DNA from: Thermoanaerobacter sp. A7A
GTDB lineage: Bacteria; Bacillota; Thermoanaerobacteria; Thermoanaerobacterales; Thermoanaerobacteraceae
DNA length: 62,177 nt
Direction: 5' to 3'
Assembly (NCBI RefSeq): GCF_000445185.1
Contig: NZ_AVAF01000108.1
Coordinates: 1 to 62,177 of the forward strand
Below are positions 9,128-18,331 of this stretch, piece by piece. Made by a program: the position numbers and the translations under genes. Positions within the stretch are counted from its first letter, which is position 1. Every line of letters starts with the position of its first letter. The notes under the pieces were generated by a model. That model worked only from the letters and a program-made list of their open reading frames with translations. It searched no databases and was not told where the DNA came from.

Positions 9128-10111
9128 ATGAAAATAGGTATTCCAAAAGCTTTAATGTATTATTTTTATTATCCATTCTGGAAAACTCTTTTCGAAAGCC
9201 TTGGTTTTGAAGTGGTCACCTCTGACGATACTTCAAAAAGTATTTTAGACATAGGGGTAAAAGAAGCAGTTGCGGAAATATGTGTACCTATGAAGGTATA
9301 TACAGGACATGTTTTAAATTTGCTGGATAAGAGTGTTGATTACATATATATTCCTAGGTTTGTAAGCTTAAGGAAAGGTATATTTATGTGCCCTAAATTT
9401 ATGGGGTTGCCTGACATGATAAAAGGTCTTTTTGATGGCATTGAGAATAAAATTTTGACTCATAACATAGTGTCAAAAAGTACTGACATATCAGAGTTTC
9501 ACAATTATACAGTTTTTATCGATAAATTGGGTGTGAGTAGAAAAGATTTAAAAAATGCTTTAAAGAAAGCCCGAGACAAATGGCTTGAGTTTAGAGCTTT
9601 GAATAAGCAAGGATATGATATAAATGAGCTTTTGACGAGTGATAAACCAAAAAAATATGATGGCGATATTACAATAGGTCTAATTGGTTATGTATATAAT
9701 GTTTATGATAGATTTGTCAATATGGACTTGCTTAATGTTTTTCGCAAGCTCAACATAAAAGTTGTGACTTTTGATATGATGGAAGAAAGGATAATACAAC
9801 GTCAATTGAAAAAATTTAAAAAAAATATGTTTTGGGAATTTACTAATATGCTCTTAGGTACAGCTTATGAGTTTATGGAAAGAGATGACATTGATGGTAT
9901 TATTCATATTACTGCCTTTGGATGCGGTCCTGATTCAATTCTTGAGCCTTTTTTAACTATAGATTCTGAAAAACACAAAAAACCTTTTATGACTTTAAGA
10001 ATTGATGAGCAAACTGGTGAAAGCCACGTAATTACACGAGTTGAGGCATTTACGGACCTCATAAGGATTAAAAAATATAAAGCTGAAAAATCTGTGGAAG
10101 GCGTGATTTAA
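9128..10111 (+). CDS. DUF2229 / 2-hydroxyacyl-CoA dehydratase-related protein
   Basis: Belongs to the HgdB/DUF2229 superfamily of iron-sulfur proteins activated by ASKHA ATPases, which includes dehydratase subunits and double-cubane-cluster proteins. It begins with the family's MKIGIPKALMYYFYYPFW signature. Conserved cysteines are seen in AEICVPMK, FMCPKF and AFGCGPDS, suitable for cluster ligation. A C-terminal 'LRIDEQTGE-HVITRVEAF' block follows. The next gene starts immediately after its stop. In many anaerobes these modules form part of one very large activase protein; here they are separate genes. The reaction is not known. Confidence 0.8.
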   Translation: MKIGIPKALMYYFYYPFWKTLFESLGFEVVTSDDTSKSILDIGVKEAVAEICVPMKVYTGHVLNLLDKSVDYIYIPRFVSLRKGIFMCPKFMGLPDMIKGLFDGIENKILTHNIVSKSTDISEFHNYTVFIDKLGVSRKDLKNALKKARDKWLEFRALNKQGYDINELLTSDKPKKYDGDITIGLIGYVYNVYDRFVNMDLLNVFRKLNIKVVTFDMMEERIIQRQLKKFKKNMFWEFTNMLLGTAYEFMERDDIDGIIHITAFGCGPDSILEPFLTIDSEKHKKPFMTLRIDEQTGESHVITRVEAFTDLIRIKKYKAEKSVEGVI

Positions 10112-11206
10112 GTGAAGATAACATTTCCTTATATGGGTTCTCCTTATATGTATGAAAAATTATTTAGTTTGCTTGGTCACGAAGTTATAACGCCACCGCG
10201 GCCATCTCAAAGAACGATAAATTACGGTGTAAAATATAGTCCTGAATTTGCTTGTTTTCCTTTAAAGGTTATTTTAGGGACTTATCTTGAGGCTTTAGAA
10301 TTAGGAGCGGATACTATAGTGACTTCTGGTGGGAATGGTCCCTGCAGGGCTGGTTATTATGGAGAGGCTCAGAAAAAAATACTTCAAAACATGGGTTATG
10401 ATGTAGAATTTATAATATTTGATGAGCCGAAAAGAGATTGGAAAACTTTTTTGGAAAATGTAAAAAAGATAAAAGGAAATAATTCATGGCGGCAGGTTAT
10501 TAAAACGGTAAAAATTGTATATGATATGGCAAAATCAATGGATAAGGTAGAGAAAATTGTAGAAACGAAGAGGGCTTATGAGTGTAATAAAGAGTTTACT
10601 AAAGTATGGCATGAAATTACAGAAGAATATAGGAAAATAGAATCTTCTGAAGATGTAAAGAGGGTAGAAAAAAAGGCGATCGAGAGGTTAAATAGTATAA
10701 AGATTTGTGAAGTACCGGAAGAAGAAAAGATAAAGATTGGAATAGTAGGAGAAATATATGTTGTGATGGAGCCTTCAATAAATGGTAATATAGAAGAAGT
10801 TTTAAATGCTTATGGCGCAGAAGTGGAAAGGTCTCATTACATTTCCGAATGGATTGATTTTAATTTAATACCTTTGCCTTTTTACAAAGAGAAAGAACAT
10901 CAAATATTGAAAAAAGGTGAGAAATACATAGAGATAATAATTGGTGGGCATGCGAAACAGTCTGTAGGCGCAATAATTGATTTTATGGAAAGAGGATTTG
11001 ATGGAGTCATTCACTTGAAACCTTTTGGATGTTTACCAGAACTTGTTTCTCAAAGTGTGATAGATAAAATAATGAGAGAATATGACTATCCAATTTTGTC
11101 ACTTTCTGTAGATGAGCAAATGGCTATTGCCAATGTATTAACGAGAATAGAAGCTTTTTTAGATGTAATAAAACTAAAAAAACACAGAAAAAGGATAGCG
11201 AGGTAG
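10112..11206 (+). CDS. DUF2229 / HgdB-like iron-sulfur protein, second subunit
   Basis: A paralogue of the upstream gene with the related start MKITFPYMGSPYMYEKLF and cysteines in PEFACFPLK, NGPCRAGYY and FGCLPEL. The C-terminal block 'SLSVDEQMAIANVLTRIEAF' matches the equivalent region of the first subunit. The start is GTG, directly abutting the preceding stop. A charged helical insertion lies at about residues 130-200. The two subunits probably form a heterodimer holding [4Fe-4S] or double-cubane clusters, reduced by the ATPase encoded next. The substrate is unknown. Confidence 0.8.
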   Translation: MKITFPYMGSPYMYEKLFSLLGHEVITPPRPSQRTINYGVKYSPEFACFPLKVILGTYLEALELGADTIVTSGGNGPCRAGYYGEAQKKILQNMGYDVEFIIFDEPKRDWKTFLENVKKIKGNNSWRQVIKTVKIVYDMAKSMDKVEKIVETKRAYECNKEFTKVWHEITEEYRKIESSEDVKRVEKKAIERLNSIKICEVPEEEKIKIGIVGEIYVVMEPSINGNIEEVLNAYGAEVERSHYISEWIDFNLIPLPFYKEKEHQILKKGEKYIEIIIGGHAKQSVGAIIDFMERGFDGVIHLKPFGCLPELVSQSVIDKIMREYDYPILSLSVDEQMAIANVLTRIEAFLDVIKLKKHRKRIAR

Positions 11207-11212
11207 ACAAAA

Positions 11213-11584
11213 GTGGAGAAAATATATATTGGTGTTGATGTAGGATCAGTAAGTATAAAGGTTGTAGCAATTGATGAAAATAATGAGGTATTATTCAATT
11301 CGTACGTAAGAAATGTTGGGCAACCAATTGATACTGTAAAGGATGAACTAGCAAAATTACACAATGAATTGGCAACTAAAGAAATAGGTGGTGTTGGAGT
11401 AACGGGAAGTGGTAGACAGCTTCTTGGGTACATCCTTGGTGCAGATGTAATAAAAAATGAGATAACTGCCCATGCTACTGCTACATTGCAGTTTCATCCA
11501 GATGTTAGTACTATTTTTGAAATTGGCGGCCAGGATTCTAAACTTATTATTATAAATGATGGTACGATAACGACTTTGCTATGA
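11213..11584 (+). CDS. Acyl-CoA dehydratase activase, N-terminal part (frameshifted)
   Basis: This is the N-terminal ASKHA ATPase half of an HgdC/BadF-type activase. It has the phosphate-1 motif GVDVGSVSIKVV (residues 7-18), GVGVTGSGRQLL and EIGGQDSK. The protein ends abruptly after GTITTLL, where the family continues '...DFAMNTVCAAGTGSFLD'. The missing residues D-F-A are encoded in the -1 frame from 11572, so one base is absent near 11570-11573. GTG is the start. Activases use ATP hydrolysis to push an electron into the partner dehydratase cluster; as sequenced, this gene gives no intact enzyme unless frameshifting occurs. Confidence 0.8.
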   Translation: MEKIYIGVDVGSVSIKVVAIDENNEVLFNSYVRNVGQPIDTVKDELAKLHNELATKEIGGVGVTGSGRQLLGYILGADVIKNEITAHATATLQFHPDVSTIFEIGGQDSKLIIINDGTITTLL

Positions 11585-12174
11585 ATACGGTTTGTGCTGC
11601 TGGTACAGGGTCATTCCTTGACCATCAAGCACAAAGGCTGGGGATAAAGATTGAGGAATTTGGTGAAATTGCATTGACTGCAAAGCGAGATGTGAGAATT
11701 GCAGGTAGATGCACAGTCTTTGCAGAATCTGATATGATATCGAAACAGCAATACGGGTTTAGCAAAGCGGAGATATTGAAAGGCCTTTCAAAGGCCTTAG
11801 TGAGAAATTATATGAACAATCTTGTAAGAGGGAGAAAATTGAAGCCGGTTTTTGTATTCCAAGGCGGTGTGGCGGCAAATATTGCGATAAAAAAGGCGTT
11901 TGAAGAAGAAGTAGGACATGAGGTAATTGTGCCAAAGTATTATGACATCATGGGAGCAATAGGAATAGCGATGTTGGCAAAAGATGAAATGAAACGGACA
12001 GGAAAAACTACAAAGTTTAAGGGATTTGAGGTTTCAAAGGAGAAGTTTGAAACGACGAGCTTTATTTGCAAAGCTTGTCCTAACGAATGTGAAATAATAC
12101 AAATTAAAGCAAACGGCAAAGTAATAGCGATGACAGGAGATAGATGTGGCAGATGGTCAAACTCTGTTATATAA
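11581..12174 (+). CDS. Acyl-CoA dehydratase activase, C-terminal part (frameshifted)
   Basis: Continues the activase in the -1 frame, overlapping the upstream stop by four bases (ATGA). It carries the cluster-binding Cys in VCAAGTGSFLD, the second Cys loop AGRCTVFAESDMIS, the adenosine motif VFQGGVAANIAIKKAF, and a C-terminal CKACPNECEI Cys motif found in longer activases. The real gene probably runs 11213-12174 (about 320 residues). The apparent ATG at 11581 is an internal Met of the family (AMNTVC), with no SD of its own. Confidence 0.8.
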   Translation: MNTVCAAGTGSFLDHQAQRLGIKIEEFGEIALTAKRDVRIAGRCTVFAESDMISKQQYGFSKAEILKGLSKALVRNYMNNLVRGRKLKPVFVFQGGVAANIAIKKAFEEEVGHEVIVPKYYDIMGAIGIAMLAKDEMKRTGKTTKFKGFEVSKEKFETTSFICKACPNECEIIQIKANGKVIAMTGDRCGRWSNSVI

Positions 12175-12185
12175 TTGAAGCAAAC

Positions 12186-12213
12186 AAGGGGAGCATTTTC
12201 TCCCCTTATTTTT
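12186..12213. terminator. Bidirectional terminator between convergent genes
   Basis: AAGGGGAG (12186-12193) and CTCCCCTT (12200-12207) around CATTTT form a stem, with a T-run to the right. It ends the activase operon and lies just beyond the stop of the opposing membrane-protein gene. Confidence 0.85.
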
Positions 12214-12215
12214 TG

Positions 12216-12704
12216 TTATCCTTCTTTTGCTGTTTTAAAGTAGTTTTGGAGAAATGCTGTTATTATGAGTGCAACAATACCTCCTATGAGTGCTGTTATA
12301 AGCTGTGGGAAGGTAAAAGCCTGGACAATTTTTAAGGGAACTTTTACATTGAACAGCTGCATTATATATTTTACTGATAGGGCCAGCCATATAAATTTAA
12401 CTACAGCACCTACTATCATTCCTATTACTTTGTTTTTTTGCGTTGAAAAAAGTATTACATATAATCCATTACCTACCATTATAAAAGGAATCATGAGAGG
12501 AAATCCCATTATGCCTACTAAAAATGCAATTACCGGTGTTAAAAGTCCTATTATAATTCCTGACCACATTCCAACAGTACCAGCGGCAATTAGAAGCATA
12601 GCGTTTACGAGGGAGCCTGTTATTAGTTGAGGCATTTTTAAAAACTGAAATATTAAAGTAATAGCTAATAGGATAGCTGTTCTCGTTATAAATTTTGTAT
12701 TCAC
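12216..12704 (-). CDS. ECF transporter S component-like membrane protein
   Basis: A 162-residue protein of about five or six transmembrane helices. The segment '[26 protein letters not shown]' and the following hydrophobic hairpins resemble small substrate-capturing (S) subunits of energy-coupling factor transporters, which import vitamins or metals using a shared EcfAAT module. I place the start at the GTG at 12704, because AGGAGG lies 8 bp upstream; a longer reading frame from 12734 would run through that SD. No ligand-specific motif is recognised, and no riboswitch is seen upstream. It stands alone between convergent and divergent genes. Confidence 0.65.
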   Translation of the reverse strand: MNTKFITRTAILLAITLIFQFLKMPQLITGSLVNAMLLIAAGTVGMWSGIIIGLLTPVIAFLVGIMGFPLMIPFIMVGNGLYVILFSTQKNKVIGMIVGAVVKFIWLALSVKYIMQLFNVKVPLKIVQAFTFPQLITALIGGIVALIITAFLQNYFKTAKEG

Positions 12705-12803
12705 ACAAATCGCCTCCTTTCCTCTTATTGTCAATTATATTTTATTACTTTAGAAGAAGAATGTCAAATAAATATCAACGTTCCAAAGAAATTTTTGACT
12801 CTG

Positions 12804-12859
12804 TTGACTTTCGCACAAAGAAAGGATACAATTTAGATATAAATGTAACAATTGTTACA
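12804..12859 (+). promoter_or_regulatory. Strong sigma-A promoter and 16-bp palindrome before fetAB-like genes
   Basis: TTGACT (12804-12809) is 17 bp from TACAAT (12827-12832). A perfect palindrome, TGTAACAATTGTTACA, follows at 12844-12859, just ahead of the SD. It is positioned as a roadblock or repressor operator. No local regulator gene explains it. Confidence 0.75.
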
Positions 12860-12874
12860 ATAGAGGTGATTTAT

Positions 12875-13600
12875 GTGAATGAAATAGAATTTAAAGATGT
12901 AAGCTACAATCGTTTTGGAAATAAGATATTAAAAAACATTTCTGTAAAATTTGAAGGTGGAGCAATACATACTATTGTCGGCCCTTCTGGAGCTGGAAAA
13001 TCCACGTTGATTAAACTGATAAACCGATTGATAGATCCAACCCATGGCAGTATTTTAATAGACGACGTGGATATTAAAACAATAGATGTGATAGACTTAA
13101 GAAGAAGAATTGGAATGGTTTTTCAGCAGCCTCATCTTTTTGAAGGAACAGTAAAAGAGAATATTGAGTATGGTCCAATGCTTAAAGGCGAAAAAAATGT
13201 AAACGTGGAGTATTATTTGAGCATTGTAGGATTGAATAATGAGTATGCTACAAAAGATGTGAAAAATTTATCAGGAGGGGAACAGCAAAGAGTTTCTATA
13301 GCGAGAACTCTTGCAAATAATCCTGAAGCTCTTTTACTTGATGAACCTACTTCAGCCCTTGACCCTACTTCTACAGAAATAGTAGAGAAATTGATATTTA
13401 ACCTAAAAGAAAAAATGAATTTGACGATTATTTGGATAACTCACAACATGGAACAGGCTAAGCGCATTGGAGATTACACAGCACTGCTTAACAAAGGGCA
13501 ATTAATAGAATATGCTAAAACTTATGATTTTTTTACAAATCCCCAAAATGAAATTACAAAATTGTTTATACAAGGTAAGTTAAAGGAGGAAGTTAAATGA
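12875..13600 (+). CDS. fetA: ABC transporter ATP-binding protein, FetA/YbbL type
   Basis: ABC ATPase with Walker [11 protein letters not shown]-loop VFQQPHLF, signature LSGGEQQR and Walker [13 protein letters not shown], plus the H-loop WITHNM. The start is GTG 12875, preceded by AGGTGA; a longer frame from 12695 would include the promoter and is rejected. It overlaps the next gene, a UPF0014 (FetB/YbbM) membrane protein, by 4 bp. In E. coli FetAB is implicated in iron export and peroxide resistance; the same role here is by family only. It was probably misread in the past as a phosphate or glutamine transporter ATPase, which it resembles. Confidence 0.85.
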   Translation: MNEIEFKDVSYNRFGNKILKNISVKFEGGAIHTIVGPSGAGKSTLIKLINRLIDPTHGSILIDDVDIKTIDVIDLRRRIGMVFQQPHLFEGTVKENIEYGPMLKGEKNVNVEYYLSIVGLNNEYATKDVKNLSGGEQQRVSIARTLANNPEALLLDEPTSALDPTSTEIVEKLIFNLKEKMNLTIIWITHNMEQAKRIGDYTALLNKGQLIEYAKTYDFFTNPQNEITKLFIQGKLKEEVK

Positions 13601-14349
13601 GTGTATTGTCTTTGACATTGGCGTCAAGTCTTGTGCTAATATCAATTTTTGTTTCTTGTTACCAAAAGCTGGGGATTGAAAAGGAAATAGTTATAGGTAC
13701 TATAAGAGCGGTTGTGCAGCTTACAATAGTGGGATACATTTTACACTATATATTTGCTGCAAATAATGCTTTATTTACCTTGGCAATGGTGGCTTTAATG
13801 ATAGTAGTTGCTGGAAATAATGCTTCAAAGAGAGGGAAGGGCATACCGAATGTTTTTTATTTTATCACTTTTTCAATTGCCTTAAGTGCCGCGATTACAA
13901 TTTCTCTGCTCATTTTGTTTGGGAATATACATTTTAGACCCCAGGAAGTTATACCTGTGTCAGGAATGATAATAGGTAATGCAATGGTGGCATCGGGGCT
14001 TGCTGTTTCAAGGCTAAAAGATGAAATAAAAAATAGGTCGCAGGAAATAGAGGCGTATTTGTCACTTGGCGCAACTTCAAGGCAAGCAGCGCAAAAAGTG
14101 ATAAAGACTGCGATAAAGACGGGAATGATTCCTACAGTTGACAGCATGAAAACTCTTGGCATCGTGCAACTTCCAGGAATGATGACTGGTTTAATATTAG
14201 GAGGGGTAGACCCTATTAATGCAGTTAAGTACCAGATAATGGTTACTTTTATGCTGGCATCAACAGTTTCGATTTCTTGCTTTAGTGTTACTTTTCTCAC
14301 CTATAGAAACTTTTTTACTAAGTACCATCAACTTGTGTCTGATTTATAA
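13597..14349 (+). CDS. fetB: ABC transporter permease, FetB/YbbM (UPF0014) family
   Basis: A 250-residue integral membrane protein with about seven hydrophobic segments. It has the UPF0014 hallmarks '[13 protein letters not shown]', '[17 protein letters not shown]', '[10 protein letters not shown]' and '[23 protein letters not shown]'. It is translationally coupled to the ATPase gene (ATG inside the upstream stop region). Together they form a complete two-gene exporter of the putative iron-export type. No clear terminator follows before the leuS leader. Confidence 0.9.
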   Translation: MSVLSLTLASSLVLISIFVSCYQKLGIEKEIVIGTIRAVVQLTIVGYILHYIFAANNALFTLAMVALMIVVAGNNASKRGKGIPNVFYFITFSIALSAAITISLLILFGNIHFRPQEVIPVSGMIIGNAMVASGLAVSRLKDEIKNRSQEIEAYLSLGATSRQAAQKVIKTAIKTGMIPTVDSMKTLGIVQLPGMMTGLILGGVDPINAVKYQIMVTFMLASTVSISCFSVTFLTYRNFFTKYHQLVSDL

Positions 14350-14394
14350 TAATATTGTTTAAAAGGATATTGCATTTATTTTTCTTTTGTAATA

Positions 14395-14645
14395 AAATAA
14401 TGTACAAATCTATTTGTAAATACGATGATGTGGAGTAGTAAGCATGATAAGCTTTCAGAGAGCCGTTGGTTGGTGCAAAACGGTAGCTTCTCCTGCTGAA
14501 ACTCGCCACGGAGTAGGTATACCGAAGTTTAGTAGGTATGCACGGTTACCGCCGTTACAGGTTTGAGAGGGCGCTTTTGCGCCAAAAAGAGTGGTACCAC
14601 GGAAGAGTAGCTCTTTCGTCTCTTATGAGATGAAGGGCTTTTTTT
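14395..14645 (+). promoter_or_regulatory. T-box leader of leuS (tRNA-Leu sensing)
   Basis: The T-box core GAGTGGTACCACGG is at 14589-14602. It is followed by a strong terminator hairpin (arms 14609-14622 and 14627-14639, then T7), which competes with the antiterminator. The upstream stem I region contains a candidate specifier CTC (14502-14504, within GAAACTCGCC), a leucine codon matching the downstream gene. Uncharged tRNA-Leu should stabilise the antiterminator and allow leuS expression. An additional GC hairpin (GGGCGCTTTTGCGCC) precedes the T-box. Confidence 0.92.
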
Positions 14646-14678
14646 AATAAAATTAAAATTAAGTTAGAGGTGAAATAT

Positions 14679-17129
14679 ATGGCGTATTCTGTTGAAGTCG
14701 ATAGAAAGTGGCAAAGAAAATGGGAAGAAACAAAGTTATACAAGTTTAATCCTGAAAATGTGGACAAAAAACTTTACTGTTTAGAGATGTTTTCTTATCC
14801 ATCAGGTGCTAAACTTCACGTAGGGCACTGGTACAATTATGGTCCTACAGATTCATGGGCAAGACTTAAAAGGATGCAGGGATATGAAGTTTTTCATCCG
14901 ATGGGATTTGACGCTTTTGGACTTCCTGCAGAAAACTATGCTATAAAGACGGGAATACATCCTTATGATTCAACTATGGAAAATATAAAAACGATGGAAA
15001 AGCAGTTAAGAGAAATGGGGGCAACTTTTGATTGGGACTATGAAGTAATAACTTGCTTGCCGGACTATTATAAATGGACACAGTGGATTTTCCTTAAGCT
15101 TTTTGAGGCAGGCCTTGCCTATAGGAAGAAAGCTCCAGTGAATTGGTGCCCAAGCTGTCAAACTGTTCTTGCAAACGAGCAAGTTATAGATGGAAAATGT
15201 GAAAGGTGCGGTACTGAAGTTACAAAGAAAGATTTGACTCAGTGGTTTTTCAAGATAACTGCTTATGCAGAAGAACTCCTTGAAAAACTGGATGAACTTG
15301 ATTGGCCTGAAAAGACAAAAATAATGCAGAGAAATTGGATTGGAAAGTCGGATGGGGCAGAGATAGAATTTAAAGTTGACGGCAAAGACCTGACATTTAA
15401 GGTGTTTACAACAAGGGCTGATACGTTATATGGAGCGACGTATGTAGTTATCGCTCCAGAACATGAGATTGTGGATTTAATTACTACAGATGAATATAAA
15501 CAAGCTGTTGAGGAGTATAAAGAATACGCGAGAAAACAAAGTGAAATTGAAAGGTTGTCTACTGAAAAAGAAAAGACAGGAGTATCTACAGGAGCATACG
15601 CGATTCATCCTCTGACGGGAGAGAAACTCCCTATTTGGATAGCAGACTATGTCCTTGCAACATATGGAACAGGTTGTGTCATGGCTGTTCCTGCCCATGA
15701 TGAAAGAGATTATGAATTTGCAACAAAATACAACCTTCCTATAAAAAGAGTGATAAAAGGAATTGGAGATGTGGACGACAGTCTACCCTTTGTTGAGTAT
15801 GGAGTGCTTATAAACAGTGGAGAATTTACAGGTATAAAATCAGAAGAGGCAAGGATAAAGATTGTAGAGAAATTGCAACAAGAAGGTAGAGCTTCTTTTA
15901 AGGTTAATTACAGATTGAGAGACTGGCTTGTTTCAAGGCAGAGATACTGGGGAGCTCCAATACCTGTAATTCACTGTGAACGTTGTGGCATAGTCCCTGT
16001 CCCAGAAGAAGATTTGCCAGTGTTACTTCCTTATGATGTGGAATTTGCTCCAACAGGTGAGTCTCCACTTAAAAAGCATGAAGGCTTTATGAACGTTACT
16101 TGTCCAAAATGTGGAGGCAAAGCGTTAAGAGACCCCGATACTCTTGATACTTTTGTGGATTCTTCGTGGTACTTTTTGAGATATCCCGATAACAAAAACG
16201 ACAAAGAGCCTTTCAATAAAGAATGGATAAATAAAATGTTGCCTGTTGACAAGTACGTAGGTGGAGCAGAGCACGCGACAATGCATCTTTTGTACGCAAG
16301 GTTTGTCACAAAAGCCTTAAGAGACTTGGGATATCTTGACTTTGATGAACCTTTTAAATCATTAGTCCACCAAGGCACAATATTGGGACCTGATGGAACC
16401 AGAATGAGTAAATCTAGAGGAAATGTCATCTCGCCTGACGAATACATTAAAGAATACGGTTCTGATGTATTTAGGCTCTATCTGATGTTTGGATTTGCTT
16501 ATTCTGAAGGTGGGCCATGGAATGATGATGGTATTAAGGCAATTTCCAGATTTGTCAATAGAGTGGAGAGGTTTATAGATAAATTTATTGAGACTAGACA
16601 AAATCCAGGAAAGACAAAAGAAGAAATGGGAGATGCGGAAAAAGAATTGAACTATGTGAGACATTACACTATAAAACACGTGACATTGGATGCCGATAAA
16701 TTTGAATTCAACACTGCTATAGCGAGAATAATGGAACTTGTAAATGCTTTGTATAAATATGAAAATGAGGTTGAAGTAAAGAACATGAAATTTTATGAAG
16801 ATGTGGTAAGAGATTTTGTAAAAATCTTGGCGCCTTTTGTGCCCCATTTCTCTGAAGAGATGTGGGAAAGGCTGGGTTATGAATACTCTGTTTTCAATCA
16901 GAAGTGGCCTGAGTGGGATGAAAAGGCTCTACAAAAAGATATTGTAGAGATAGCTGTCCAGGTAAATGGCAAGGTGAGGGGGAGACTTGAAGTTCCTTCA
17001 AATGCTACTGACGAAGAAGTAGAAAAGCTTGCTCTTTCAGATAAAAATGTAAAAGCATATGTGGATGGAAAAGAGATAAAGAAGGTTATAGTCGTCAAAA
17101 ACAGGCTTGTAAATATTGTTGTGAAATAA
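14679..17129 (+). CDS. leuS: Leucyl-tRNA synthetase
   Basis: Class I aminoacyl-tRNA synthetase that charges tRNA-Leu. HIGH-type motif is HVGHWYNYG (near residue 46) and the KMSKS loop is RMSKSRGN. The zinc-binding [18 protein letters not shown] module and the CP1 editing domain with [11 protein letters not shown] and [16 protein letters not shown] are present. Length 816 is normal for bacterial LeuRS. I start at ATG 14679, with GAGGTGA 7 bp upstream; the GTG at 14670 lies within that SD. It is controlled by the T-box leader and closed by the hairpin at 17132. Confidence 0.97.
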   Translation: MAYSVEVDRKWQRKWEETKLYKFNPENVDKKLYCLEMFSYPSGAKLHVGHWYNYGPTDSWARLKRMQGYEVFHPMGFDAFGLPAENYAIKTGIHPYDSTMENIKTMEKQLREMGATFDWDYEVITCLPDYYKWTQWIFLKLFEAGLAYRKKAPVNWCPSCQTVLANEQVIDGKCERCGTEVTKKDLTQWFFKITAYAEELLEKLDELDWPEKTKIMQRNWIGKSDGAEIEFKVDGKDLTFKVFTTRADTLYGATYVVIAPEHEIVDLITTDEYKQAVEEYKEYARKQSEIERLSTEKEKTGVSTGAYAIHPLTGEKLPIWIADYVLATYGTGCVMAVPAHDERDYEFATKYNLPIKRVIKGIGDVDDSLPFVEYGVLINSGEFTGIKSEEARIKIVEKLQQEGRASFKVNYRLRDWLVSRQRYWGAPIPVIHCERCGIVPVPEEDLPVLLPYDVEFAPTGESPLKKHEGFMNVTCPKCGGKALRDPDTLDTFVDSSWYFLRYPDNKNDKEPFNKEWINKMLPVDKYVGGAEHATMHLLYARFVTKALRDLGYLDFDEPFKSLVHQGTILGPDGTRMSKSRGNVISPDEYIKEYGSDVFRLYLMFGFAYSEGGPWNDDGIKAISRFVNRVERFIDKFIETRQNPGKTKEEMGDAEKELNYVRHYTIKHVTLDADKFEFNTAIARIMELVNALYKYENEVEVKNMKFYEDVVRDFVKILAPFVPHFSEEMWERLGYEYSVFNQKWPEWDEKALQKDIVEIAVQVNGKVRGRLEVPSNATDEEVEKLALSDKNVKAYVDGKEIKKVIVVKNRLVNIVVK

Positions 17130-17131
17130 TT

Positions 17132-17160
17132 AAAAGCAGGAGGCGTGCTCCTGCTTTTAA
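17132..17160 (+). terminator. Rho-independent terminator after leuS
   Basis: 11-bp arms AAAAGCAGGAG and CTCCTGCTTTT around GCGTG, three bases after the stop codon. The T-run is short. Confidence 0.85.
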
Positions 17161-17194
17161 ATAAATATTTTTAGTGATGGTGAGGGAGTAAATT

Positions 17195-17896
17195 ATGATA
17201 GTAGATAGTGATGTTAAAAAGAGTATAAATGGAGTTAAAAGTGCACTACCTATTGTGTTAGGATATTTGCCAATAGGTTTTGCTTATGGACTAGTTGGCG
17301 TGAAAAGCGGTTTTACTATTTCACAAGTGATGGCATTGTCTCTTTTTGTATATGCGGGTTCAGCACAATTTATTGCTATAAGTTTGCTTAGTGCAGGGGC
17401 AAGTATCGTTACATTGGTATCTACAATATTTATAGTGAATTTGAGGCACTTTTTATATAGTACATCACTATCGCAGTATATGAAGTACATATCGAGGAAA
17501 CATATACCAATATTATCTTTTTTTATTACTGATGAGACATATGCTGTTGCGATTACAGATTTGCAAACTAACTCTGAATATACTGAAGGTTATTTCTACC
17601 AACTATTTTTAACCTCGTATACTGCCTGGGTATTTGCTTCATTTTTAGGTGCTGTATCAGGAAGTTTGATAGGAGGCTCTATAAACGTAGGGCTTGATTT
17701 TGCACTTCCCGCAATGTATATTGCATTGCTACTCATGCAAATATCAGGGTATAAAAAAGTTTTTATAAGTATATTTTCGGGTTTGCTGTCTATAACTTTG
17801 ATGTTTATATTACCAGGAAATACAAATGTCATTGTAGCTGCATTAATAGGTGCAGGAATGGGGGTATTGCTTGACAAATGGGTACGAAATTTATAA
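17195..17896 (+). CDS. azlC: AzlC-family branched-chain amino acid exporter, large subunit
   Basis: A multispanning membrane protein of 233 residues with family motifs ALPIVLGYLPIGFAYG, FVYAGSAQFIA and VNLRHFLYS. AzlC pairs with AzlD to export branched-chain amino acids (and azaleucine in Bacillus subtilis). It overlaps azlD by 19 bp. Its position after leuS fits a leucine-handling neighbourhood, but the leuS terminator separates them unless read-through occurs. Confidence 0.9.
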   Translation: MIVDSDVKKSINGVKSALPIVLGYLPIGFAYGLVGVKSGFTISQVMALSLFVYAGSAQFIAISLLSAGASIVTLVSTIFIVNLRHFLYSTSLSQYMKYISRKHIPILSFFITDETYAVAITDLQTNSEYTEGYFYQLFLTSYTAWVFASFLGAVSGSLIGGSINVGLDFALPAMYIALLLMQISGYKKVFISIFSGLLSITLMFILPGNTNVIVAALIGAGMGVLLDKWVRNL

Positions 17897-18201
17897 TAAG
17901 TGTTATTGGAATGTTTTTAGTTACATATATTCCACGATTTATGCCTGTTTATGGCTTAACTAAAATAGAACTTCCTCAGACTGTAAAGTCATTTCTTGAG
18001 TATGTGCCTGTGGCAGTTCTTTCAGCTCTTTTATTTCCAGTAATTTTCATTAAGGATGGAAGGTTATTCCTAGATTTGTCAAATATATATTTACTTTCAG
18101 CAATACCGACATTTATAGCCGCGTATTTTACGAGAAAATTATTTACACCTGTTGTTGTGGGTATTGTTAGCTATGTGATTTTATCATATATTATTAAGTA
18201 G
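17878..18201 (+). CDS. azlD: AzlD-family branched-chain amino acid exporter, small subunit
   Basis: 107 residues with about four hydrophobic segments, and the AzlD-type 'VTYIPRFMPVYGL' and 'LPQTVKSFLEYVPVAVLSALLFP' segments. It starts at an ATG inside the end of azlC in another frame, so translation is probably coupled. It is required with AzlC for transport. Confidence 0.88.
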   Translation: MGTKFIISVIGMFLVTYIPRFMPVYGLTKIELPQTVKSFLEYVPVAVLSALLFPVIFIKDGRLFLDLSNIYLLSAIPTFIAAYFTRKLFTPVVVGIVSYVILSYIIK

Positions 18202-18232
18202 ATTGGTATGCTTTCTGGATAATAATGTTTTT

Positions 18233-18260
18233 ACTGCTTTTTAAAATAAGCAGTTTTTTT
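18233..18260 (+). terminator. Rho-independent terminator after azlCD
   Basis: ACTGCTT (18233-18239) pairs with AAGCAGT (18248-18254), followed by TTTTTT. Confidence 0.8.
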
Positions 18261-18276
18261 ATTTGCGTTTTTGTGA

Positions 18277-18317
18277 TATAATATACTTGCAAATGTTTGA
18301 TAAACAAATAATTGTTT
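18277..18317 (+). promoter_or_regulatory. Probable psuK promoter region with palindrome
   Basis: A TATAAT box at 18277-18282 lacks a good -35. Downstream is AAACAA-ATAA-TTGTTT (18302-18317), a palindrome immediately before the SD. Since PsuK carries its own winged-helix domain, autoregulation at this site is possible. Confidence 0.4.
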
Positions 18318-18331
18318 AGGAGTGTATTGAT

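Noticed and set aside
11581-12174. Independent gene start at ATG 11581
   Set aside because: The ATG is the conserved internal Met of the activase family (AMNTVC) and has no SD; it is the second half of a frameshifted gene, although listed separately for its coordinates.
15477-15698. Minus-strand frames within leuS, mtlR, levR and other long genes
   Set aside because: They lack SDs and families and sit inside strongly supported genes; treated as shadows.
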